A stretch of DNA of 19,470 bases, taken from Geobacter sp. UBA2189 (GTDB taxonomy: Bacteria; Desulfobacterota; Desulfuromonadia; Geobacterales; Pseudopelobacteraceae). The notes beneath the pieces are model-generated. The model saw only the letters and a program-made list of their open reading frames with translations, was not told the DNA's origin and made no database searches. Made by a program: the position numbers and the translations under genes. Positions 1-6,716 of the stretch are shown here, one piece after another; position 1 is the stretch's first letter, and every line of letters begins with the position of its first letter. Location: NCBI GenBank assembly GCA_002328035.1, contig DCVL01000035.1, forward strand, positions 1-19,470, written 5' to 3'.

Positions 1-92
1 GTATTCGAACTCCACTTTGGCCGGTGGAATGATCACCACAAAGTTCAAACAACCATTTGATATGATTGCAATAACAAACGATGATTACCAAC

Positions 93-127
93 AAAAAAAG
101 GCCACTTCCAGTAAAGAAAGTGACCTT
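93..127 (-). terminator. Intrinsic terminator after tRNA-Arg
   Basis: Read on the minus strand, a 10-bp stem (AAGGTCACTT with AAGTGGCCTT, one U-G wobble, 10-nt loop) is followed by seven T residues. It starts 10 nt beyond the CCA end of tRNA-Arg, so it most likely ends the surE-pcm-rpoS-apt-tRNA transcript or a shorter tRNA transcript. The plus strand has no comparable T-tract after the hairpin. Confidence 0.85.
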
Positions 128-136
128 CTTGAGATT

Positions 137-213
137 TGGCGTCCCCGAGACGATTCGAACGTCCGGCCCCTTCCTTAGGAGGGAAGTGCTCTATCCTGCT
201 GAGCTACGGGGAC
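137..213 (-). tRNA. tRNA-Arg, anticodon CCU
   Basis: The reverse complement folds into a full cloverleaf. The acceptor stem is GTCCCCG with CGGGGAC and the D-arm has GCTC/GAGC. The anticodon stem CTTCC/GGAAG carries the loop CTCCTAA, giving anticodon CCT, which reads the AGG codon. The T-arm GGACG-TTCGAAT-CGTCT has one G-U pair, the discriminator base is G, and CCA is encoded. The gene starts only 21 nt after the apt stop codon and is followed by a terminator, so it may be excised from the apt transcript as well as made from any promoter inside apt. The 3' ends of such tRNA genes are common integration sites, but no integrase is visible here. Confidence 0.95.
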
Positions 214-234
214 ATAAAATGGTTAACACCTTTA

Positions 235-750
235 TCAGAATTGTAGGAGAGAGTAAACCTTTCCTTCAGGTAATTTTTTTCTACCGTCAAGAAATGTCAA
301 TTCGGACATGAAGCAGCACTCGACAATATCTCCTCCAAGCTGGGTTACCATATCCACCACGGCTGCTGCGGTACCCCCTGTTGCGAGCAGGTCGTCAGCT
401 ATAAGAATTTTTTCCCCTGCTTTCATTGCATCTTTGTGAATCTCAAGGGTGTCCGTGCCGTATTCAAGCTCATATGTCTTGCTGAAGGTTTCAGACGGGA
501 GCTTGCCAGGTTTTCTAACAAGCACTACACCGGCGCCCAGTCGGTAAGCAAGGGCTGCGCCTATCAGAAATCCCCTGGCCTCAACACCTACTACCTTGTC
601 AATCTGCTGGCCGATGTAACGGTTGGCTATTGTATCTATCATTCTTGAAAACGATTTTGCGTCCTGTAGCAAGGTGGTTATGTCCTTGAAGATTATCCCC
701 TTTTTGGGGAAGTCCGGTATATCCCTTATAATATGTTTCAGATCGTCCAT
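235..750 (-). CDS. apt: Adenine phosphoribosyltransferase
   Basis: This 171-residue protein is the normal size for the cytosolic purine-salvage enzyme that makes AMP from adenine and PRPP. The sequence shows the N-terminal IRDIPDFPKKGIIFKDITTLL segment, the VVGVEARGF motif around residues 53-61, the flexible loop with RKPGKLP (79-85), and the PRPP-binding motif ILIADDLLATGGTA (115-128). The ATG is preceded by AGGAGAG at good spacing. It lies 25 nt downstream of rpoS on the same strand and 21 nt upstream of tRNA-Arg, so it is probably co-transcribed with both. No residue typical of the family is missing. Confidence 0.97.
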   Translation of the reverse strand: MDDLKHIIRDIPDFPKKGIIFKDITTLLQDAKSFSRMIDTIANRYIGQQIDKVVGVEARGFLIGAALAYRLGAGVVLVRKPGKLPSETFSKTYELEYGTDTLEIHKDAMKAGEKILIADDLLATGGTAAAVVDMVTQLGGDIVECCFMSELTFLDGRKKLPEGKVYSLLQF

Positions 751-775
751 TCTTGTACCTCTCCTGTATAAACAC

Positions 776-1723
776 TCATTTTTTGTGGTTCTTTTTCAGC
801 TTTTCAAGGGCTTTGGCCTCTATTTGCCGGATTCTTTCACGGGTTACTCCAAATCTCTGACCTATTGTTTCAAGGGTTTCTGGTTCCTGGTCGTTAAGGC
901 CAAAACGGAGTCCGAGTATGGTCAGTTCGTTCTCTGTCAACTGGTCAAGCTGTTCTGAAATCATTTCATAATCATCTATATTTTCGATAAGTTCAGATGG
1001 TTTAACGCTGTTGTGATCTTCAATGGTATCAACAAGAAAAAAGTCATTGCCTTCACCAATCGGTACATCTATGGAGCAGGTTCGCTTTAGGAGAACCATC
1101 AATCTGCGGATGTAGATTGGCTTTGTCTGCATAACTTCAGCAAGTTCCTGAACCGTTGGCTCGCGGTGCAGTTCGTTTGAGAGAATCCGTGTCATTTTAA
1201 TCATACGGCTTATGCTGTCAGATATATGTACAGGGAGTCTTATGGTTCTGGATTGGTTTACCAGGGCTCTTTCTATCGATTGACGTATCCACCATGTGGC
1301 GTAGGTTGAAAAGCGGCATTCTTTTTCAAGCGAGAAACGTTCTACCGCCTTCATCAGACCCAGGTTGCCCTCTTCTATCAGGTCAAGAAACGGAAGCCCC
1401 CTGTTTATATAACGTTTTGCGATCTTAACAACCAGTCTGAGGTTTGCTTCAATCATCCTGTTTCTGGCTGACTTATCCCCTTTTTCAACCTTAAGCGCCA
1501 ACTCCTTTTCTGCTTCTGAGTTAAGAAGCGGAGTGCGCTGTATATCACGGAGGTAGATTTTTACCGGATCATCAAGTGGAATGTCCTTGGTAATTATCGG
1601 AATATCAAGTGGTTCTGTTTCTTCTTCTATGGAGTCGAAAAAGTCAACAGGTGGTTCGTGGTCATCATCCAGTGCAGGTTCTATAAGATCCGGTTCCTGT
1701 TGAAGCTGTGTCTCCAGATGCAT
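776..1723 (-). CDS. rpoS: RNA polymerase sigma factor RpoS
   Basis: A 315-residue group 2 sigma-70 family factor. An acidic N-terminus (1-50) precedes region 1.2 (DDPVKIYLRDIQRTPLL, about 51-67). Regions 2.1-2.4 run about 90-165 and include NLRLVVKIAKRYINRG, the DLIEEGNLGLMKAVERF core-binding segment, and FSTYATWWIRQSI for promoter melting and -10 recognition. Region 3 follows, and region 4.2 has a helix-turn-helix near the end (IGQRFGVTRERIRQIEAKAL). The long region 1.1 of primary sigma factors is absent. Together with adjacency to surE and pcm, this favours RpoS over RpoD. The ATG has an AAGGAG site, and the gene begins 12 nt after the pcm stop. The protein would direct stationary-phase and stress transcription. 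NlpD, which separates pcm and rpoS in enterobacteria, is absent here. Confidence 0.93.
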   Translation of the reverse strand: MHLETQLQQEPDLIEPALDDDHEPPVDFFDSIEEETEPLDIPIITKDIPLDDPVKIYLRDIQRTPLLNSEAEKELALKVEKGDKSARNRMIEANLRLVVKIAKRYINRGLPFLDLIEEGNLGLMKAVERFSLEKECRFSTYATWWIRQSIERALVNQSRTIRLPVHISDSISRMIKMTRILSNELHREPTVQELAEVMQTKPIYIRRLMVLLKRTCSIDVPIGEGNDFFLVDTIEDHNSVKPSELIENIDDYEMISEQLDQLTENELTILGLRFGLNDQEPETLETIGQRFGVTRERIRQIEAKALEKLKKNHKK

Positions 1724-1735
1724 GAAGTCTCCTTT

Positions 1736-2389
1736 TCAACCGTTGATCTGCCAGCCTTGTTGTCCAATGAGTGGAACAAAGCGGCAGCCGATGCCTGTTT
1801 CTCTGGTTAGTGTGCCATCTTTTTCTTTAATTATCCTGATTATTGTCTGGTTTGATTCGTCTCCTACCGGGATTATCAAACGTCCTCCAGGAGCAAGCTG
1901 TGCCGCAACTGTTTCAGGCACAGCCGGAGCTCCGGCTGTTACCAGTATTGCATCAAAAGGGCCTTCTTCAGGCCAGCCGAGTGTTCCGTCACCAATCTTT
2001 ATATTAACATTCAAAAGATGAAGGGAATCCAGAACCTTGCGAGCCTGCATGGCTAGTGAGCGGATCCTCTCTATAGTGCTTACCCGTTTTACCAGGGTTG
2101 CAAGAATGGCGGTCTGGTAGCCTGAGCCGGTTCCTACCTCAAGCAGCTGCTCGTTTCCAGACAGATTCAGGAGGTCTGTCATGTAGGCGACCATGTAAGG
2201 CTGTGATATGGTCTGTTTTTCACCTATAGGGAGTGGTCCGTCGCTGTAAGCCTGAGCTGCCATCGCTTCCTGGACAAACAGGTGTCGTGGGATCTTTAAA
2301 AAAGCATCAATAATTCGGGGATTAGTAATGCCTCGGTTGACTATCTGTTCCTGGACCATTCTTTTACGGGCAATCTCAAAATTCAGCAA
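1736..2389 (-). CDS. pcm: Protein-L-isoaspartate O-methyltransferase
   Basis: A 217-residue class I SAM-dependent methyltransferase that methylates isoaspartyl residues in aged proteins and so starts their repair. Visible features are the N-terminal ARKRMVQEQIVNRGI and IPRHLFV segments, the peptide-binding TISQPYMVA (60-68), the SAM-binding glycine loop LEVGTGSGYQTA (83-94), and the C-terminal FVPLIGQQGW. The chosen start is TTG at 2389: it keeps the family's N-terminus and has GGGAG six bases upstream. The nearby ATG at 2394 is out of frame and hits a stop within four codons. An internal ATG at codon 11 is the alternative start. It lies between surE and rpoS in a minus-strand operon. Confidence 0.95.
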   Translation of the reverse strand: MLNFEIARKRMVQEQIVNRGITNPRIIDAFLKIPRHLFVQEAMAAQAYSDGPLPIGEKQTISQPYMVAYMTDLLNLSGNEQLLEVGTGSGYQTAILATLVKRVSTIERIRSLAMQARKVLDSLHLLNVNIKIGDGTLGWPEEGPFDAILVTAGAPAVPETVAAQLAPGGRLIIPVGDESNQTIIRIIKEKDGTLTRETGIGCRFVPLIGQQGWQING

Positions 2390-2430
2390 AACATGCTCCC
2401 CTGTTGGGTGAATAATGGGCGGCAGAATAT

Positions 2431-2448
2431 CAGAACTGCTGGGTTCTG
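2431..2448 (-). other. Intercistronic stem-loop between surE and pcm
   Basis: CAGAAC and GTTCTG form a perfect 6-bp stem with a 6-nt loop in the 66-nt gap between the surE stop and the pcm start. No T-tract follows on the minus strand, so it is not a convincing terminator. It could affect mRNA processing or translation of pcm, or be incidental. Confidence 0.35.
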
Positions 2449-2455
2449 TCCAGTA

Positions 2456-3202
2456 TCAGGGGAATTGCCACCTGTTAAGGATCTCCATTGCCGAATAATT
2501 TGTCAGATCCAGATGTAAAGGGGTTAGAGATGCATGACCTTTTCCTACAGCATTAAAGTCTGTACCTTCCTCATCCAGAAAGTTAGGCTCTTCACTGCCT
2601 ATCCAGTAGTATTTACGTCCTCTGGGATCCATCTTGTCTACGATATTTCCTATGAAAGAGCGTTTTCCCTGACGTGTTATCATTACCGGTTTTATCTGTA
2701 GGAGAGGAAGATCTGGAATATTGAGGTTCAGAAAAGTATCAGGTGGCAGCCTCTGTTTCATCATCTCGTCTACTACTGAAACAGCGATCTGCGCGGCGTC
2801 AGGAAAATGTTCCGTTGAGGCGAACGTGGCAAGCGAGACTGCCAGGGCTGGAATTCCCATCAATGTGGCTTCCATGGCCGCAGCAACTGTGCCGGAGTAT
2901 GTTATGTCGTCACCAAGGTTGCCTCCGTGGTTTATGCCCGAAACCACGAGATCGGGAGGGTAGGGGAGCAGGGTGTGAATGCCCATATTGACGCAGTCGG
3001 TTGGGGTGCCGTCCACTGCGTACCAGTTCTCCTTCAGTTCAAAGACTCGCAAGGGGGAATGCAGGGTCAGGGAATGCCCGGCGGCGCTCCTTTCTCTGTC
3101 CGGAGCAACAACCGTTACATTGCCGATACCTGCAAGCGCATCTGCCAAAGCCTTTATGCCTGGTGCCCCAATACCATCATCGTTAGTTACAAGAATATTC
3201 AA
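2456..3202 (-). CDS. surE: 5'-nucleotidase SurE
   Basis: A 248-residue survival protein, a metal-dependent phosphatase acting on nucleoside 5'- and 3'-monophosphates and related substrates. The N-terminus ILVTNDDGIGAPGI carries the paired aspartates D8 and D9. S39 sits in APDRERSAAGHS and N91 in VSGINHGGNLGDD, completing the family's metal-binding set. The motifs YSGTVAAAMEA and VDGTPTDC are also present. The start is TTG at 3202, fixed by the family's conserved first residues because no ATG or GTG in frame lies close upstream. It is the first gene of the surE-pcm-rpoS-apt run, consistent with a stationary-phase maintenance operon. Confidence 0.95.
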   Translation of the reverse strand: MNILVTNDDGIGAPGIKALADALAGIGNVTVVAPDRERSAAGHSLTLHSPLRVFELKENWYAVDGTPTDCVNMGIHTLLPYPPDLVVSGINHGGNLGDDITYSGTVAAAMEATLMGIPALAVSLATFASTEHFPDAAQIAVSVVDEMMKQRLPPDTFLNLNIPDLPLLQIKPVMITRQGKRSFIGNIVDKMDPRGRKYYWIGSEEPNFLDEEGTDFNAVGKGHASLTPLHLDLTNYSAMEILNRWQFP

Positions 3203-3228
3203 TGTATTTTACCGTTCTCTTGAATTTG

Positions 3229-3263
3229 AGTATGCTTATCTCAGAAAAAGCTCTTTAAATCAA
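3229..3263 (-). promoter_or_regulatory. Candidate promoter for the surE operon
   Basis: On the minus strand, TTGATT at 3263-3258 lies 17 nt before GATAAG at 3240-3235. An overlapping GCATACT at 3235-3229 resembles a stationary-phase -10 element. Either would start transcription roughly 20-35 nt before the TTG codon of surE. Matches to consensus are only four of six at each hexamer, so this is a weak by-eye call. Confidence 0.3.
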
Positions 3264-3307
3264 GGTTTGCACTGTAATCTGTTTTAAGTTTACAAAATCG
3301 GTATGAG

Positions 3308-3322
3308 CGGGTAAATTGCCCG
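3308..3322. repeat. Small inverted repeat in the surE / oxidoreductase spacer
   Basis: CGGG and CCCG flank TAAATTG in the 158-nt divergent spacer between surE and the quinone oxidoreductase gene. The position, about 40 nt upstream of the plus-strand start codon, would suit an operator, but the arms are only 4 bp long. Nothing else of note is visible in this spacer apart from the candidate surE promoter and the AAGAGGGGG ribosome-binding site at 3347-3355. Confidence 0.25.
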
Positions 3323-3360
3323 ATGTTTTCAAACGTAATTTCATTTAAGAGGGGGTTTAT

Positions 3361-4347
3361 ATGAAAGCTGTACTGATGGAGGGTTTTGGCGGAGTAGATG
3401 TCCTTAAGATTGGTGAGGCAGAGAGACCTGTGCCTGCTGAAGGTCAAGTGCTAGTCAAGGTAATTGCTACCACTGTTAACCGTCCTGATCTGGTTCAGCG
3501 TGAAGGCAAGTATCCGCCACCTCCAGGAGATTCAGAAATTCTGGGATTGGAAGTCGCCGGTACTGTTGAGGAAATAGGCGTCGGAGTTGAAGGCTGGCAG
3601 GTAGGTCAGCGGGTGATGTCTCTGGTTGGTGGCGGAGCCTGTGCGGAGTATGCGGTAGCATATGCCAGTCATCTGATGCCTATACCTGAAAGTATGTCCT
3701 TTGAAGAAGCTGCCTGTGTATGCGAGTCATACATAACGGCATTTTCCAACATCTTTATGATTGGTGGCCTACAGAACAAAAACAGTGTTATCATTCATGG
3801 CGGAGGAGGTGGGGTAAACACGGCAGGTATACAGCTCTGCAAGGCATTAGTACCTGATACAAAGATAATTGTTACTTCTCATCCCAGCAAGATGGGGCGT
3901 GTGAAAGAACTGGGTGCCGATCTGGTCATAGACTTTACAACCACTCCGGATTTTTCAGAGGCTGTCAAGGAATTTACCAACAAAAAAGGTGTTGATCTGA
4001 TACTGGATCATGTGGGAGCCAAGTACCTCTCTCCCAATATGAATTCTCTTGGTTATGCAGGTCGGCTGGTGATCATCGGTATTATAAGCGGTATTAAGGC
4101 AGAGCTTAACCTTGCGCTTATGATGGTCAAGCGCCAGCAGATTATCGGTAGTGTCCTCCGCTCAAGACCGGTAAAGGACAAGGCGGCTATTGTTGCAGAA
4201 TTTACAAAAACTGCTCTTCCGAAGTTTGCCGACCGTACAATAGTGCCTATTATTGAAAAGGTGTTTCCTGTTGAGCAGGTAGTTGATGCGCACAAAATGA
4301 TGGAAGAGGATAAACATTTTGGTAAGATCGTTCTGAAGATTCAGTAG
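3361..4347 (+). CDS. Zinc-independent NAD(P)H:quinone oxidoreductase (PIG3-like MDR)
   Basis: A 328-residue medium-chain dehydrogenase/reductase. It begins MKAVLMEGFGG and has the family's GroES-like N-terminal half with VNRPDLVQREGKYPPPPG (39-56) and GLEVAGTVEEIG (62-73). The Rossmann half holds the nucleotide loop IHGGGGGVNTAGIQL (145-159). The Cys and His ligands of zinc alcohol dehydrogenases are absent, which points to the quinone oxidoreductase branch, closest in pattern to TP53I3/PIG3. It probably reduces quinones or other enones with NADPH in the cytosol; the true substrate is not evident. A very strong AAGAGGGGG site precedes the ATG. The next gene starts 3 nt after its stop, suggesting co-transcription. 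Confidence 0.9.
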   Translation: MKAVLMEGFGGVDVLKIGEAERPVPAEGQVLVKVIATTVNRPDLVQREGKYPPPPGDSEILGLEVAGTVEEIGVGVEGWQVGQRVMSLVGGGACAEYAVAYASHLMPIPESMSFEEAACVCESYITAFSNIFMIGGLQNKNSVIIHGGGGGVNTAGIQLCKALVPDTKIIVTSHPSKMGRVKELGADLVIDFTTTPDFSEAVKEFTNKKGVDLILDHVGAKYLSPNMNSLGYAGRLVIIGIISGIKAELNLALMMVKRQQIIGSVLRSRPVKDKAAIVAEFTKTALPKFADRTIVPIIEKVFPVEQVVDAHKMMEEDKHFGKIVLKIQ

Positions 4348-4350
4348 GTT

Positions 4351-4872
4351 ATGCAAGGGCTGCTGGAAAACTATCATCGCCTGCTGGAAAAGGTTGATAA
4401 TCTTTGTGAGGGGATCGCCACACTGCTTGGTGATGCCCTCACCTGTCATGCGGGTTGTTCTTCCTGCTGCCAGGCTATCTCTGTCTTTCCTGTTGAGGCT
4501 GCAGCCATGATTGAGGCTGTAGGCGAACTGTCAGCAGAGCAGCAGAAGTTTTTAAAGGAGCACTTCGCTGTTATCCCTGATGATGGCAGCTGTCCCCTCC
4601 TATTTAATGATCGCTGCCTTCTTTATCAGGCGCGGCCGATCATCTGCCGCACTCATGGTTTTCCCGTACTGCTGATTGAAGGCCAGACCAAAAGGGTGGA
4701 TGTCTGCCCCCTTAACTGTAGGGATATGGTTCAGATGCCTGGTGAAGCGATTATTGACCTTGACCGTCTCAACGAACTTCTGGTTTCAATTAATCTGCTT
4801 TATATGCGTGAATTCAGCATAAAACTGCCAGAAAAAATCCCTCTGACCTCCCTTTCAGATATGCTGCCATAA
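4351..4872 (+). CDS. YkgJ-family cysteine cluster protein
   Basis: A 173-residue protein with the signature of the zinc/iron-chelating CxxCxxCC family (YkgJ, UPF0153). C32, C36, C39 and C40 lie in CHAGCSSCC, followed by C81, C89 and C99 in RPIICRTHGFP, and a C119-P-L-N-C123 pair. The order and the GxSCCQ, CPLL and RPxxCR contexts match the family, whose members are thought to bind a metal or an Fe-S cluster; the biochemical role is unknown. It starts 3 nt after the upstream oxidoreductase stop with no clear ribosome-binding site, so its translation is probably coupled. Ten cysteines in 173 residues is high but normal for the group. It converges on the minus-strand DUF4139 gene. Confidence 0.88.
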   Translation: MQGLLENYHRLLEKVDNLCEGIATLLGDALTCHAGCSSCCQAISVFPVEAAAMIEAVGELSAEQQKFLKEHFAVIPDDGSCPLLFNDRCLLYQARPIICRTHGFPVLLIEGQTKRVDVCPLNCRDMVQMPGEAIIDLDRLNELLVSINLLYMREFSIKLPEKIPLTSLSDMLP

Positions 4873-4876
4873 AATG

Positions 4877-4906
4877 AAACGGGACGCCGTTTCCAGTGTC
4901 CCGCTT
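4877..4906 (-). terminator. Terminator between convergent genes
   Basis: CGGGAC (4880-4885) and GTCCCG (4898-4903) form a perfect 6-bp stem with a 12-nt loop. Read on the minus strand the stem is followed by the T-rich run TTTCATTTT, and it sits 23 nt after the stop of the DUF4139 gene. On the plus strand it follows the YkgJ-family stop by 7 nt but has a poor T-tract, so plus-strand termination would be weaker. Confidence 0.65.
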
Positions 4907-4928
4907 AAGTTCAATATCTTTAACTTGT

Positions 4929-6590
4929 CTATAAACCTCTAATCTCTTTGTCTTTTGGATATTCAACAGAGATACTGTAGCTGAGAGTTTTCTTTTCGCC
5001 GGCGGCAAGTTTAAGTTTCCAGATTAAAGTGCCGTCATCCTTCTTTTCAGCTGGAGGCAAGGTTGTCTCCTCAAGTGTAACCTTAATCTCGTTATCAGCG
5101 GCAAGCGGAAGTTGATCCTTTACTGTTATATTTTGTGTCTCTTTCCTTAGATTGTTCACCTCTATCTTGCAATTGTATGCCATCCGGTTTTTACCGAACA
5201 AGCCGGCCTCTTTGTGCTGTTTCAACTCATCCCGCTTTATGGTTATCTGTTCGTCGCTGCCAAACGGAAGGGTAAACTTTTCACCTGAGGCAACCTGTTT
5301 CATCTCTGAAGAGCCAACAAAGGTATCGCCGCTGAATATCTTTATGCTGCCAGGGAGAAGTGGCCATGATGCCTTGTTGACCAGCTCTGCACTAAGGTAG
5401 ACAACCGGTGACAGCTTGGGAACAGTCATATATTCTGTTGTTACCGGAGCTGTATCCGTTGCAATCATCGTGCTGTGTCTGCTGTTATCAGAAGGTATTG
5501 AAACCGTGCCAGGGATCCTGAAGGAAACAGAGGTTCTTTCCAGATTGGCCTCGGCTGTCTGAAACGCCACTGGAGCTGGCATTTCAGGTAATGCTTCTGC
5601 ATTTACAAGGGCTTCATCCATCTCCATTTTCATCGATTTTTTGTACATCCGGGATTCCTGGCGTCTTGCAACGGAAGGCATTGCCAGTGGAACAGGGCGG
5701 TAGAACGAGATGTTCCAGGGGTGCAGGATTGGAGGGGCTCCACCGGCAGATGGTCGTGCAGTTGAAAGGGTAAGGTTAACCTTGTTCCAGTCTTCTCCTG
5801 TATGCTGTTTTACATCTGCACGGTAGGAAAGTGCGGCAGTCTTTCCATCCCCAGAGAGGCGGACATCATATGAAGGTTCCCAGGTTGCATTGTCAAGTAC
5901 AGAGGATATATCCAGAGTCATGGTTCCCTCTTTCGATGTCTCTATCAATACCTCAATATTCTTGTTTTCTTTGCGGTAACTACTTGCTATCTCTTGTTTC
6001 TTGCGTTTAAGTGCATCCACCTGTTCTTTTAAAATCCGTTTTTCCTGCTCAATTTCACGTTCCTGTTCTTCAGCCTTTACCGTATTGTTGCCAACAAAGA
6101 GCATGGCATCGTTAAGTTCTGTGCCGGTTGGTTTGCCAGCAGCCAGTTGATGGGAGATCCTGTCTCCCCATGCTACCTTGATAGAATCAATAAACTTTTT
6201 CTGAGCGAGCAGTCCTGCTTTTCTTGAATCAAGAAGGCCAATTTTTCTTTCGATCTGTGTAATTTCTTCATCAATGTCCTTAACCCGCTTGTCTGCAGTC
6301 CGGGCAAGAAACCCACGCTTTACCTCAATGCCGGTAATAACGGCACGGGCAGTACCTTTGGCTTCAACCCGAACTGAATCGTCCTGGAGAAGCACGGGCA
6401 GACCTTCAAGCGCAATTATCTGAGTGCCAGGTTTTAATTTTACTGTTGTTGTGCGGGTAACCAGTGCCCTGTCCTGATAAACGGTAACAGCGGATATGCT
6501 TGACTGAGCGGTCAAGCGAGTGATTGCAGCTGAAGAGACAGTAGGAAGAGCAAATCCGGCTACCATTATAAACAGTAATAAAAATCTCAT
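4929..6590 (-). CDS. Secreted DUF4140/DUF4139 protein, mucoidy-inhibitor MuiA family
   Basis: A 553-residue protein read from ATG 6590, chosen because GGAGG lies 7 nt upstream and the first 21 residues form a clear signal peptide (MRFLLLFIMVAGFALPTVSSA). The frame stays open for another 108 codons upstream, but that stretch is Arg-rich, antisense to the zinc-ribbon gene and unlike the family. Residues 30-95 form the DUF4140 beta domain (AVTVYQDRALVTR), 100-215 are charged coiled coil, and 225-550 are DUF4139. The latter has the hallmark NATWEPSYDVRLSG and QHTGEDWNKVNLTLSTARP. The domain ends in a beta-rich region typical of the family. It is probably periplasmic or envelope-associated. The family name comes from a mucoidy phenotype; the molecular activity is unknown. 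Confidence 0.88.
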   Translation of the reverse strand: MRFLLLFIMVAGFALPTVSSAAITRLTAQSSISAVTVYQDRALVTRTTTVKLKPGTQIIALEGLPVLLQDDSVRVEAKGTARAVITGIEVKRGFLARTADKRVKDIDEEITQIERKIGLLDSRKAGLLAQKKFIDSIKVAWGDRISHQLAAGKPTGTELNDAMLFVGNNTVKAEEQEREIEQEKRILKEQVDALKRKKQEIASSYRKENKNIEVLIETSKEGTMTLDISSVLDNATWEPSYDVRLSGDGKTAALSYRADVKQHTGEDWNKVNLTLSTARPSAGGAPPILHPWNISFYRPVPLAMPSVARRQESRMYKKSMKMEMDEALVNAEALPEMPAPVAFQTAEANLERTSVSFRIPGTVSIPSDNSRHSTMIATDTAPVTTEYMTVPKLSPVVYLSAELVNKASWPLLPGSIKIFSGDTFVGSSEMKQVASGEKFTLPFGSDEQITIKRDELKQHKEAGLFGKNRMAYNCKIEVNNLRKETQNITVKDQLPLAADNEIKVTLEETTLPPAEKKDDGTLIWKLKLAAGEKKTLSYSISVEYPKDKEIRGL

Positions 6591-6625
6591 TGGAACCCTC
6601 CTGTTGCTGTTTGTATTCTTTTGAG

Positions 6626-6632
6626 AGTATAG
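6626..6632 (-). promoter_or_regulatory. Candidate -10 element CTATACT for the DUF4139 gene
   Basis: On the minus strand CTATACT lies about 36 nt before ATG 6590. It matches the extended -10 element favoured by the stationary-phase sigma factor RpoS, and no convincing -35 box is seen 16-18 nt upstream, which also suits RpoS promoters. The call rests on one hexamer plus one base. Confidence 0.4.
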
Positions 6633-6650
6633 CAGAAGTTTTGCATCTGT

Positions 6651-6667
6651 AGCATAATTCATGCTAT
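6651..6667. repeat. Inverted repeat in the divergent spacer
   Basis: GCATA and TATGC flank ATTCATGC in the 126-bp spacer between the DUF4139 gene and the zinc-ribbon gene. It lies upstream of the minus-strand -10 candidate and about 50 nt before the plus-strand start, so it could be a shared operator. The arms are short, so this is tentative. Confidence 0.3.
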
Positions 6668-6716
6668 GCAGCAGTGACAAAAAATCATGCTCTGTAACAA
6701 ATAAGGAGTCCCATCT

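Noticed and set aside
1..29. A TTCGAA motif and TCCAC/GTGGA arms at the left edge, resembling the T-arm of another minus-strand tRNA or a short hairpin.
   Set aside because: The bases after the would-be T-loop on the minus strand (A, C, then the window edge) do not pair with the 5' arm, and no acceptor or anticodon arm can be assembled.
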